Assembly: GCA_903870275.1 (NCBI GenBank)
Contig: CAIQCK010000090.1
Location: forward strand, 121,486 to 185,485
Source: an uncultured bacterium
GTDB taxonomy: Bacteria; Verrucomicrobiota; Verrucomicrobiia; CAIQCK01
Direction: 5' to 3'
Length of the DNA: 64,000 nt
Both the position numbers and the translations under genes were made by a program. Shown here one piece after another: positions 53,569-62,376 of the stretch; within the stretch, counting starts at the first letter, position 1; the number at the start of each line of letters is the position of its first letter. The notes beneath the pieces were generated by a model. That model searched no databases and had not been told where the DNA came from. It was given only the letters and a program-made list of their open reading frames with translations.

Positions 53569-55820
53569 GGTTTGGTTGTGATGACAATGATTTCGTAGGC
53601 GCCCAGCGTTGGCAACTGCACGAACGGCGCGCGGTCCCGCCGGTTGACCGCGAGTTCCTCGCCCGACACGAGAGCGCGGGCGCGAAGTTGTTTGGAGTCC
53701 GCCAAAGCCGGCAGGGAGACGACGACGTCGCGCAGCGGCAACACGCGCTCGATGGGCCGAGACGCGGCGGTGTGGTTGACCAGATGCAGCAGCCAGTCGC
53801 CGTTTGCGGCGCGACGCCACGCCACTTCCACGGCGTCGGACGACACGGAGCCTCCGCCCTGCGCGCAGGCCAGCGCCACCGGCGGCGCGGCGCGCAATAA
53901 CACCGCGTTGCGCAGGAGCCGGCGGTAATCGGGGAAGTGGTGCTGCCAATACGCCGAGCCGAACGCTCCCGGCAGAAACACGCACGAGCCGCGGTCGAGG
54001 CGGTTCAGCAGCACGGCGGGTGGCGCGGCGCTGTCGTGCTCGATGGGTTCGTAGCGCGTCAGGAGTTTTTTCATGTGGACGACGAGCGGCGCGGCGGTGG
54101 TGGCGCGAACGGCGACCGCGCTCGGCGGCGCGGGAATGACTTCGTGCTCGATGTCTTTCAACAACAACGCCGCATCTTTGCCGTGCGCGGCATCCGTCTT
54201 CGACTGAACCTCCATGTAGTCAATCGGCAGCGGCCCGATGGTGCGGCCCGCGTAGGACGCGCCGAAACAGCGCGCCAGGGCGAAGTCCGCGCGCGGCGCG
54301 TCGCCTTCGTCGCACAACGACGACGTGCCGCCGGCAACGAGATGGCCGCCGCGGCGGACGTAATCCTCCAACGCCTTGCAGGTGGCGTCGGAAAGGCATT
54401 GCGCCGCCGGCAGGATGATCGCGCGGTAGCGGCCCAGCTTTTCCGCGCCGGTCTCCAGCGCCGCCTCGTCGAGAATGTCGTAGGGAATCGCCTCGCGAAA
54501 CAGCATCTCGGCCCAACCGTAAAATTCCTCTTCCACCACCGTGCCGCCGGGCGCGGTGGGAGGCGGCGCGCCGGCGGGCCTCGCGTAGATGCTCCGTTGC
54601 GTGGTCGCCAGCATCGGCGTTTGCGTGCCGCCGAAATCCGCGGTCGCCTGTGGCCAGAGCAACGCCACGTTCGCCTCCGACCGGCTCTCGCAGAAAACCT
54701 CCGGGTGCGCGCGCTGGAGTTGGTTCATCTCGCGCACGACGGTCTGCAACGCCGGGTCGAGGTAGCGCAAGCCGCCCATGATTTGCGGGTGGCCGCCGTT
54801 GGCCATCACACCGGCGACGTAGAGCCGGAATTCCTCCGCCGGAAGTCCGTAATAATCCCACGGCAGGTGGCGGAAGCAGCAGTAGTGCAGGATGGACTGG
54901 CCGGCGCGCGCCTGGGTTTCGAGAATCTTCACCGCCGCGCCCGGCACCCAGAGCGGCGTCTCCGGCGGCGGCACGCTGAACATCAGCGCGCGCTCGTTGC
55001 CGAGCGTGTCGAGCAACGGCGCCAGCATCCGCGTCGCCCGCCCGTCAATCCACGACGGATGCAGACTGGCGTTGTTCATGTAGAGCAGCAGATGCTCGCC
55101 GGGCCGCGCCGCGTCCAGGCGCTTGCGGATGTCCGACACGAATCGCGCGAGCGACTCGCTGCGAAACCGCAGAAACGCCCGCCACGCCGGATTTTTCCAG
55201 TCGCCCCACTTCGGAAGATCGCCGCCTGTGGCTTCCCGGAACCGCGCGCGGCAATGGTCGCAGTAGCAGCTTCGGTAAAACATCGCCGGTCCGTCGAGGA
55301 AGACGCCGTCAATGGCGTAGTCGCGCGCCAGCGCGGTGATCTTGTCGAGGGCGAACTCGCGCCACGGGCTGTTGTAGCACGGCGGCACCCACCGGCCGCT
55401 GCCCTGCAACGCCGGCTGGCCGTCGGGCAACCGCTGGCACCAGTCGGGATGCTCTTTCAGCAACTCCGCGTAAAAGCCGTGGACATTGAGATACGGCGTC
55501 AGGCGGATCTCCTGCCCGTGGCAGGCGGCGATGAAGTCGCGGTAGTCCTGCGGCCTCCACGGCGCGCGCAGGAACGAGCCTTCGTAGCCGGGCAGCGCCG
55601 GAAAGGCCAGCTCCTGCACGTTGAATCCGAGGCCTTTCAGCAGCCGCGCCGCGCCTTCGGGCCGCAGGCGGCGCAATTCGTCCGCCGTCAACTGCACATC
55701 CGAGACGCAAAGCGGTCCGCGCCACCAAGCCGCGTCTGCGGCGCGGGGGGGATCAACCGCAATGACGAGACCATGGCCGAGGAACAAACCGGCCAGGCAC
55801 ATGATCGCGGATTTCATCAT
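53565..55820 (-). CDS. Exported GH42-like hydrolase with glutaminase-like domain
   Basis: A 751-residue protein starting MMKSAIMCLAGLFLGHGLVI, a signal peptide. Residues about 50-390 look like a TIM-barrel glycosidase (DYAIDGVFLDGPAMFYRSCY, then CDHCRARFREATGGDLPKW), and 400-640 resemble a beta-galactosidase trimerisation (class I glutaminase-like) domain (YRAIILPAAQCLSDATCKAL, then YVRRGGHLVAGG). Beta-strands follow. It is of the GH42-related hypothetical hydrolases; substrate unknown. The start was chosen 12 codons inside the open frame. It is coupled by ATGA to the isomerase gene. Confidence 0.72.
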   Translation of the reverse strand: MMKSAIMCLAGLFLGHGLVIAVDPPRAADAAWWRGPLCVSDVQLTADELRRLRPEGAARLLKGLGFNVQELAFPALPGYEGSFLRAPWRPQDYRDFIAACHGQEIRLTPYLNVHGFYAELLKEHPDWCQRLPDGQPALQGSGRWVPPCYNSPWREFALDKITALARDYAIDGVFLDGPAMFYRSCYCDHCRARFREATGGDLPKWGDWKNPAWRAFLRFRSESLARFVSDIRKRLDAARPGEHLLLYMNNASLHPSWIDGRATRMLAPLLDTLGNERALMFSVPPPETPLWVPGAAVKILETQARAGQSILHYCCFRHLPWDYYGLPAEEFRLYVAGVMANGGHPQIMGGLRYLDPALQTVVREMNQLQRAHPEVFCESRSEANVALLWPQATADFGGTQTPMLATTQRSIYARPAGAPPPTAPGGTVVEEEFYGWAEMLFREAIPYDILDEAALETGAEKLGRYRAIILPAAQCLSDATCKALEDYVRRGGHLVAGGTSSLCDEGDAPRADFALARCFGASYAGRTIGPLPIDYMEVQSKTDAAHGKDAALLLKDIEHEVIPAPPSAVAVRATTAAPLVVHMKKLLTRYEPIEHDSAAPPAVLLNRLDRGSCVFLPGAFGSAYWQHHFPDYRRLLRNAVLLRAAPPVALACAQGGGSVSSDAVEVAWRRAANGDWLLHLVNHTAASRPIERVLPLRDVVVSLPALADSKQLRARALVSGEELAVNRRDRAPFVQLPTLGAYEIIVITTKP

Positions 55821-55872
55821 GGAACTCTGACTACCTTGTCGTTTCGATGGACTCAAGCAAGAATCAGTCCCA

Positions 55873-56001
55873 CCATGGTCGTGCGACCCGGCAGTAGTTT
55901 TGCGCCGTCAGCCCCTACGCCATCTCGCGCACACGAATCTACCGGACACCGGGCTGATTGTTGGCGGCGAAATCGACTTTCAATTCCAGTCGCCCGTCCT
56001 C
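55873..56001 (-). pseudogene. Remnant of a paralogue of the LamG enzyme C-terminus
   Basis: Directly after the TAA of the propeller gene, and in the same frame, the minus strand reads EDGRLELKVDFAANNQPG, two residues, a stop, IRVREMA, another stop, then GLTAQNYCRVAR. This aligns without gaps to the last 42 residues of the enzyme at 56927-60208 (KDGQLELKLDFAANDQPG, IRVRELA, SGRTESGYLRVS). Two stop codons make it non-functional. It shows that a second, related gene once ended here. Confidence 0.85.
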
Positions 56002-56910
56002 TTATTCCGCGACACACCACCGGGCCTTGTAAAGCCGCGCGCCGGGCAATCGCAACGCGGTTTCAAAAGTCAGCCATTGCACGGTGTCGCTCCACCAATG
56101 GCGGTCGCTGGCCTGGATGATGGCGGTCTGCCGCGTCTTGGGATGGATGCTCACGCATTTGACGCCCGCCTTGCCTCCCCAGGTCAGGTGGGGAAAAAAT
56201 GCGCGGCGCTCGCGGTCGAACACGTACACATGCGAGCCGGTGGTCAGCACCAGAAGGTCGGAGTCCGGCGCGGCCTGCAAATCGTGCCCCGACGAATCCG
56301 GCAGCGGATAGGAACTCGCCATGTGGAGTTTCGGTTGTGCGCCGGCCCAGTTGGCCAGCCGGTAGCCGTTCAGTTCCTCGAATCCCAGCGCCCACAACAC
56401 CTGCCGCTTCTCGTCCCACACCACGCCGTGAGCCGCCTGCAACTCCGTGGTGAAGATCGCCTGTTCCGGCTGGTTCAGGTCGAACACCACCAGCCGGTTT
56501 CCCTCGGCGTGCGTTGAGGCCGCGACGACCACGCGGTCGCGGGGCAGCATCTCCGCCGAATGCGCGTTGCCGACGAAGGTCGCAAACAGCGCCTTGCCAC
56601 TCGCGCGCTCCACCAGCGCCACGCCGCCACCGGAGGACGTGATCAGGATTTTCCTGCCACCCTCCACCGGCTTGCACTCGTCCGTGCTGCCGAACTTGTC
56701 CCGGAGCTGTTCCGGCAGATTCGGACAATCCCTGGCCCGCCACGACCAGACTTTGTTCGTGGAAATCCTGTCCGACTCGCCGACCTTCAAAGCGAACACC
56801 TCGTCCCACCCGCAAAGGATCAGTTCCTCACCCGCGCGCGCCATCGGCGTTGAGATGAGCAGCAACGCGGGCAACAACCGCACCAGCAATCCGGGATGCA
56901 ACGCAATCAT
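56002..56910 (-). CDS. Exported beta-propeller-like protein (DUF6528-like)
   Basis: A 302-residue protein with a signal peptide (LLVRLLPALLLISTPMARAG). GEELILCGWDEVFALKVGES opens a propeller-like series of short beta repeats (ILITSSGGGVALVERASGK, VFDLNQPEQAIFTTELQAAH, VYVFDRERRAFFPHLTWGG). No catalytic residues are evident; the family I recall for GWDEV-type proteins is DUF6528. It may bind sugar. It lies 16 bp downstream of the LamG enzyme in the same operon; its stop is followed in frame by a pseudogene remnant. Confidence 0.65.
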   Translation of the reverse strand: MIALHPGLLVRLLPALLLISTPMARAGEELILCGWDEVFALKVGESDRISTNKVWSWRARDCPNLPEQLRDKFGSTDECKPVEGGRKILITSSGGGVALVERASGKALFATFVGNAHSAEMLPRDRVVVAASTHAEGNRLVVFDLNQPEQAIFTTELQAAHGVVWDEKRQVLWALGFEELNGYRLANWAGAQPKLHMASSYPLPDSSGHDLQAAPDSDLLVLTTGSHVYVFDRERRAFFPHLTWGGKAGVKCVSIHPKTRQTAIIQASDRHWWSDTVQWLTFETALRLPGARLYKARWCVAE

Positions 56911-56926
56911 ATCGTCACGTCATTCC

Positions 56927-59900
56927 TTAAGGCTTGCTCACCCGCAGGTAGCCTGATTCCGTCCGCCCCGACGCCAACTCGCGCACGCGGATTTGCCAGT
57001 CGCCGGGCTGGTCGTTGGCGGCAAAGTCGAGTTTCAATTCCAACTGCCCGTCTTTGGCACCATAGTAGCCGGTCCGCTCCGCCTCGCGCCCGCTGGGATC
57101 ACGGATATCCACGCGCAACGGAATGATGGCATCGAGATGTCTCTTATCCTTGTCCACAACCGCAATCTTGACGGTGGCAGCGGCACCAAGTTTCGCATCG
57201 GCGAGTGCTTCAATGTTCACATCGGCAATGGGCTGGTCGGTGACCATGAACACGCCGCCTTCGCACGGGCCGAATTGCCGCGTGAAACATGGGTCGCCAA
57301 TCTCACCCTCATTATCTGCCCAGACGGGCCTGCTGTTCACTAGGTCATAGACGTAACCGCGCTTACGCTTAAGCCAAAGCTGCGCAACCACTGGGAATCC
57401 ATTTTCCATCACCAAACCATGCTGACCGACGTAGTCGCCGAACTCACGAGCGTCGTTCACCACGAAAAGATAATCCGTAGTACCGTAACTTCGGCAACGC
57501 GGGATAACACTCGACGCGCAGGAACCTGCGTAGCTGTCATAACGTCGGTCCAATTCTTTGCACAGCTTGCCAGCCCGATCCACCAACGCGTCCCAATCTT
57601 CCTCCGCCTTGCGTGTGCGCGTATAGCTCTCGACAACGAAGTCCGGCTTGATGGCCGGGCAAAGCCGCTCGTCGCCGACGATGATGCCGCCCTTCTTCTG
57701 AAACTCCTTCACCTTCTTCGCAACCGTCGCGGTCAGCACGTCGCAGTCGAACATCACCAGCACGCGGAAGCCGTCGAGGCCGCGTTGCGCGATGGTCTCG
57801 TCATAGACGATCTCGGGTTGCAAATGCGCCCACATCAACACCTGATACCCGTCGCCGGACCAACCGCTGCCCCAGCCGTAGGTGCCGCGGCGCGCGAACA
57901 TCTGCGACGCGAAGCTTTCCAGAAACGCCACGTCGCTCTTGCGGTCGGGCACTTGCATCAACGCCGGGCCGAGCGGCTCGACGACCTCCTTTACCAGCCG
58001 CCGCAATTCGTGCTGCGTCTGCGGGTTGGTGTAGCGGTAGCTGGTCGCGCCTTCGCACGGCACGAGCGATTGCCAGCCATGATACATGATGCCCTGGACC
58101 GGCCGCGCCATCTTCGTCCAGAACGCCTCGCGCAGGTGCATCGGCGCAATGGTCGGGAACGCCGCGTCGGGGTCGGTGTCCTCCCACGGCGATTTCGTCG
58201 CCTTGGTCTTCTCGTCGCCCTTCACCATCGGCGCGGTCTGCGAGCGATACCAGATGATCTGCGTCATCTTCATCACGCGCTGCGGATGGTCCGCGCCCCG
58301 CGCCATCGCGAAGAGCTCGTCGGTCGCCACGCCGATGCGGATCGGGTCGGGATAGGAATAGGTCCATTGCGAAATCACGTCCGCGGCGCCGCCGCTGCCA
58401 TAGACGCTCGCGACGCGCACGGCGGGATCGTGAAAGGTCCAGAGGTCGTTGCGGCCGGTGGATTTTAGCCCGCGGTGCAGCGCCGAGTTCAAACCGTTCC
58501 AGCCGTCGCCTTCCTTATAAAACCACTGGAGGTAACGGTAGAGCGGATGATCGTCGGGAATGACGCGGTCGGCTGGAAAATCCTTGATCTTGGAATACTC
58601 CACGCCCGATTTGCCGCCCACGTCGGCCGGAATATCCATCCCGGTGGCTTTGCGGAACGCCTCCTTGTCGGCGTCGTGGAAACAGAGGTTCGCGCCGTCG
58701 CGAAGCTCGGTGTGTAGCAGCGCCGCCTGCCACGCCGGGAACGCGCCGTAGGTTTGCGCCACCGACGCGCCGACATTGTAACAGAAATCCTTCACTGGCG
58801 GCAGCAACCCGCAGACATTGGGCTTCGGGTCGGTTTTCCCATTACGGAGCACACGTCGGAGATCCGTTTTGTCATCCGCCAGCCAGTGGGCCGGCGAAAG
58901 GCTGATGACGATGCCGAGGTCGTTGGCCAACGCGGCGTCCAGCATCCGTTTGGTCTCGGCCACCATCTCCGGCTTCGACGCGACGGTCGGTTTGCCGGCG
59001 TCCCAAATCGCGGGGAAGTCCGCGCCCATGCCAAGGCAGTGCGTGAAGCCGATGTGCTTCAACCGCGGCAACTCCTTGATGACGTTGTCCGTGCCGCCGA
59101 CGCCCCACATCACCACCGGCATCCGCTGCGGCAGCGGCCGCGGGACGATGACGACCGGGAAACCTTCCTCGCTCACGTAAGGCTTATCGCCGGGGATTTG
59201 CAGCCGCGCGCGCAATTGGTAGTCGCCGGGCCGCAACGACGTGTCGAGCGCGTAATCCAGCGTCTGGCTCGCGCCACCGTCGAGTTCCGGGAGCGCGAAA
59301 TTTTTTTCACCCAGCCCTTCGAGCGACACGCTGGCCGTGGCGCCTTTCAATTTGGCCCGTTGCAGGTTGGTGACGGTGAATCGGATCAGCGGCGCTTTCT
59401 CCATGCGCACGAAGCTGGTGCGGTCGGAGGCGACCGCGAACGCCGCGGGCCGGAATTCCAGCGCGCCGTTGCAGAGCCGCACCTGCGCGATGAAACCGGG
59501 GAAGCCGTGGTAATAGCTGCCGATGCGGTCGCCGATGGAAAGCGGATGTTTGCCGGGCGCGACCGCCGCGCGTCCCGGCTTTTTGCCGCCGCCGAGCGCC
59601 GCGCCGTCGCGCCAGAACCGTCCATCGCCCGCGCCGTCGTAGGTGAAGGCGACGTGGTGCCAGACGCCCGGCTCATAAACCGCCGCGTCGGACATCCAGT
59701 GATCCGAATCCTCGCCAAAGCCGAGGTTCGCTATTAACCGCCGTGCGCTACTCTTGCCCACCGCGCTGAGCGTGAGCTGGTAGTCGGTGTGCGCGACGTA
59801 TTTTTTGTCGAGCAGGAACGCTTCGGGATAGCCGTCGAGTTCCTTTTTTGCCTTGATCCACATCTCAATCGTGAACGCGCTCTTCGGCGAAAGCGCGGGG

Positions 59901-60208
59901 TTGTTGGCGGCAACGGCGGCGTGGTGTTTGTCCTCCACGGGATGGCCACAGAACGATTCGAGGCAGCCGCCGAACCGCTCATCCCTGGCGGCGGTCGCTC
60001 CTTGAAGTTTCAGGTCCAGTTTGTGGCCGGAGGCGTCGCTCGTTTCCGCACCGGCGGCGAATGTCCACAGCGCGATGACATGCTTGCCCGTGGCGTCGTT
60101 GCCGGCGTAAGGCTGTTGCCATGGTTCACAGGATCGCGGTGCGGGTTGTTGTGCCAACGCACAAGCGCCCAGAAAAAAACCGGTGAAGCAAAGTACGGTG
60201 AGTTTCAT
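56927..60208 (-). CDS. Exported large hydrolase-like protein with LamG domain
   Basis: A 1093-residue protein with a signal peptide (LTVLCFTGFFLGACALA, possibly a lipoprotein box at GAC). Residues about 40-255 form a LamG/concanavalin-like domain (AFTIEMWIKAKKELDG, VYEPGVWHHVAFTYDGAG). The middle, about 370-880, looks like a TIM-barrel glycosidase (VVMWGVGGTDNVIKELPRLK; HIGFTHCLGMGADFPAIWD) with a later glutaminase-like section (GFRVLVMFDCDVLTATVAKK). The end is an Ig-like strand set. Family unassigned. It starts 2 bp after the GH36 stop, so they are co-transcribed. Confidence 0.75.
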   Translation of the reverse strand: MKLTVLCFTGFFLGACALAQQPAPRSCEPWQQPYAGNDATGKHVIALWTFAAGAETSDASGHKLDLKLQGATAARDERFGGCLESFCGHPVEDKHHAAVAANNPALSPKSAFTIEMWIKAKKELDGYPEAFLLDKKYVAHTDYQLTLSAVGKSSARRLIANLGFGEDSDHWMSDAAVYEPGVWHHVAFTYDGAGDGRFWRDGAALGGGKKPGRAAVAPGKHPLSIGDRIGSYYHGFPGFIAQVRLCNGALEFRPAAFAVASDRTSFVRMEKAPLIRFTVTNLQRAKLKGATASVSLEGLGEKNFALPELDGGASQTLDYALDTSLRPGDYQLRARLQIPGDKPYVSEEGFPVVIVPRPLPQRMPVVMWGVGGTDNVIKELPRLKHIGFTHCLGMGADFPAIWDAGKPTVASKPEMVAETKRMLDAALANDLGIVISLSPAHWLADDKTDLRRVLRNGKTDPKPNVCGLLPPVKDFCYNVGASVAQTYGAFPAWQAALLHTELRDGANLCFHDADKEAFRKATGMDIPADVGGKSGVEYSKIKDFPADRVIPDDHPLYRYLQWFYKEGDGWNGLNSALHRGLKSTGRNDLWTFHDPAVRVASVYGSGGAADVISQWTYSYPDPIRIGVATDELFAMARGADHPQRVMKMTQIIWYRSQTAPMVKGDEKTKATKSPWEDTDPDAAFPTIAPMHLREAFWTKMARPVQGIMYHGWQSLVPCEGATSYRYTNPQTQHELRRLVKEVVEPLGPALMQVPDRKSDVAFLESFASQMFARRGTYGWGSGWSGDGYQVLMWAHLQPEIVYDETIAQRGLDGFRVLVMFDCDVLTATVAKKVKEFQKKGGIIVGDERLCPAIKPDFVVESYTRTRKAEEDWDALVDRAGKLCKELDRRYDSYAGSCASSVIPRCRSYGTTDYLFVVNDAREFGDYVGQHGLVMENGFPVVAQLWLKRKRGYVYDLVNSRPVWADNEGEIGDPCFTRQFGPCEGGVFMVTDQPIADVNIEALADAKLGAAATVKIAVVDKDKRHLDAIIPLRVDIRDPSGREAERTGYYGAKDGQLELKLDFAANDQPGDWQIRVRELASGRTESGYLRVSKP

Positions 60209-60210
60209 GT

Positions 60211-62223
60211 TCAGTTCCTTGTATCGCTGGATTTCCTGTAAACGATCAACGCCGCATTCGGGCGTTGCGGCAGACTAACGAGCAAGCCGTCGTTCATCAA
60301 CTCCCGACCGGTCATCTGCTGCGACGCGTGCGAATCCAGATCGGTCACAACATAATGCGCCGCGGGTTGCAGTTCGCGCAACCGAAACCGCGCCGCTGTC
60401 CCGCTATTTTCCGCGCGGCGAAACGCCTGGACCACACCGCCGCCGGTTTCAGGCCGGTCAAACTGCCACGCCATCCAGATGTTGTTCGCGCGGCTATATG
60501 GCGTCAGCGGATAGAAATCGCCGGTGAGATACGGCTCGATCTGGCGGAAGTCATTCACCATCCGGCGCAGAAATGCGTAGTCGAGGTCGCGCCTCTGCGT
60601 GTCCCAAGCGATGCGGAACATCGGGCAGATGGAACTGCGGATCATGTAGAGGTCGTGGGCACCCGTGCCTGACCCGTAGATCGGCATCCACAACGAGAGG
60701 CCGTAGGTCTGGCATTGCTGGCCGATCGGCTCGCTGAAGTAATCACTTCGGCAAAGCGGCAAGGAGCGCCGCATCGTTTCCAAATCATTGCGCCGGCCGC
60801 CGCTGGCGCAGGTGTCAATCCAGAGATTCGAGTGCCGGCGCAGCAACTCGTCCCAATAAGAGAGGTAGCCGCTGACGTAGGCGTTCTCGGTGATGCCTTG
60901 CCGATCTGGCGTGTCGTTGGCCCGCCAGTAGGCCAGCGGGTCCATGTTGAAATCCTGCCGATACACATCAATGCCTTCGTTGGTCAGCATCGTGCTGATG
61001 TGGTCGGTCACCCATCGGCGCGCGTCGGGGTTTCCGAGGTTCAGAAGTCTGCACGCCAGCTTTCCCAACTGCGGCGTCTGCCGGGATTCGTCCGGGCAAC
61101 CCAGCAGCCATTCCGGATGGTTCTCATACAACCATGAGCCGGGAGTCACGCGCTCCGGCTCGAACCACACGACGGTCTTCATGCCGTTGGCGTGCGCCCG
61201 ATCATTGACCTCGCGCAGCCCGTGTGGGAAACGCTTCGTGTCGGGTTTCCATGTGCCCGTGTAAAACCATTTGCCCGGATGCGGATACCAGCCTGCATCC
61301 ATGATCCAGTAGTCGAGCTTGATGCCTTCGCGCACATAACCGTCAATCAGCGCCAGCTCGCGCGCCGCATCGCTGAGGTTGCCGCTCGTGGACGCGAAAT
61401 GCGTGGACACCGGCTTGCTGCCGATGCGCGGCGTGTTGTGGGCGAGCATCCAGCGTCGCCAGATGTTCTGTGAACGAATCCAATCGCCTTTCCAGAATTG
61501 CAGCAGGATCAACGGGCTGCGGATTTCCTCGCCGGGACGCAGTTTGAGACGCGTCAGTTCCTGTCCCGCGCGAAGGCGGAGGCCGCGGGATTCGTCGCGC
61601 ACAAACCGCGCCGCCCACTGGCCGGGCCAACCCACGACGACGATCACGCCCTGGCCGGACCATTCGAGGTTGAAATAGGACAGGTCGCTGTTGGTCGGCC
61701 GCCCACCCGCCGCGCTGATGCGTTCTTCCGCCTTCGGGCCAAGTTTCGTTTCGAGCGGCTCAAAATCGTTCTGCTGGCACGGGCTGCCGACGTTGTGGTG
61801 CAGAAGAAACTCGCCTGATGGCTCACGCTCCAGCCGCGCGTCCAACGCAAGAATGTCCGCGAGGACCGGCATGTCGGCCGCGCCCGTGTTCTTGAAATGC
61901 AGCGTCCACTCGACCGTCGGATAATCCGCGTAGGTGACAACGACGCAACGCAATTCCAGGCCGGTCTTCGCGTCGCTCCAGACAATCGTGTGCTGAGTGC
62001 GGTTGGCATCGAGTTGTTCAGAGAAACGCTTTGCCTGCCATGTCGGCAACAGTTCCACCGATCGGCGTCCGTCGTAGCTGAACGAGAACGGCAGGCTTTG
62101 CGCCGCCGGGCCAAGGCTGGTCTCGGTCCACGCGCGGGCCATCGCCATCTCATCTGCATTGGGCAAGACGGCCAGGGCAAGGGAATCAACGAGGACAGCG
62201 GTACAGAACACGGCGAGTTTCAT
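60211..62223 (-). CDS. Exported alpha-galactosidase-like enzyme (GH36)
   Basis: A 670-residue retaining alpha-galactosidase of GH36 type with a signal peptide (LAVFCTAVLVDSLALAV). An N-terminal beta-sandwich precedes the barrel with LDYWIMDAGWYPHPGKWFYT, VVWFEPERVTPGSWLYENHP, the probable nucleophile Asp in VYRQDFNMDP (about residue 423) and the acid/base Asp in LCRSDYFSEP (about 493). It would remove alpha-galactose from side chains outside the cytoplasm. A promoter-like element lies 30-60 bp upstream and is nearly repeated before the next gene upstream. Confidence 0.88.
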   Translation of the reverse strand: MKLAVFCTAVLVDSLALAVLPNADEMAMARAWTETSLGPAAQSLPFSFSYDGRRSVELLPTWQAKRFSEQLDANRTQHTIVWSDAKTGLELRCVVVTYADYPTVEWTLHFKNTGAADMPVLADILALDARLEREPSGEFLLHHNVGSPCQQNDFEPLETKLGPKAEERISAAGGRPTNSDLSYFNLEWSGQGVIVVVGWPGQWAARFVRDESRGLRLRAGQELTRLKLRPGEEIRSPLILLQFWKGDWIRSQNIWRRWMLAHNTPRIGSKPVSTHFASTSGNLSDAARELALIDGYVREGIKLDYWIMDAGWYPHPGKWFYTGTWKPDTKRFPHGLREVNDRAHANGMKTVVWFEPERVTPGSWLYENHPEWLLGCPDESRQTPQLGKLACRLLNLGNPDARRWVTDHISTMLTNEGIDVYRQDFNMDPLAYWRANDTPDRQGITENAYVSGYLSYWDELLRRHSNLWIDTCASGGRRNDLETMRRSLPLCRSDYFSEPIGQQCQTYGLSLWMPIYGSGTGAHDLYMIRSSICPMFRIAWDTQRRDLDYAFLRRMVNDFRQIEPYLTGDFYPLTPYSRANNIWMAWQFDRPETGGGVVQAFRRAENSGTAARFRLRELQPAAHYVVTDLDSHASQQMTGRELMNDGLLVSLPQRPNAALIVYRKSSDTRN

Positions 62224-62252
62224 GGCAAGCTCTTGCGGTCGATTGGACTTGA

Positions 62253-62281
62253 GACTTAGACCGGCCGGCGGACTTTGACAA
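62253..62281 (-). promoter_or_regulatory. Candidate promoter of the GH36 operon
   Basis: Minus-strand TTGTCA (62281-62276), 17-bp spacer, TAAGTC (62258-62253), with GGTC before the -10. About 43 bp around it match the promoter at 63.8 kb, from GAATTTGAG to CTAAGTCTCAA. Confidence 0.6.
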
Positions 62282-62376
62282 CTCTCAAATTCATCGCTCC
62301 TTCGCGGCCCTTGTCAGCCGCGAACGCCAGCACGCTCCGGATCGCCAACAGCAACCGGTATTTTGAACCGCGGTCG

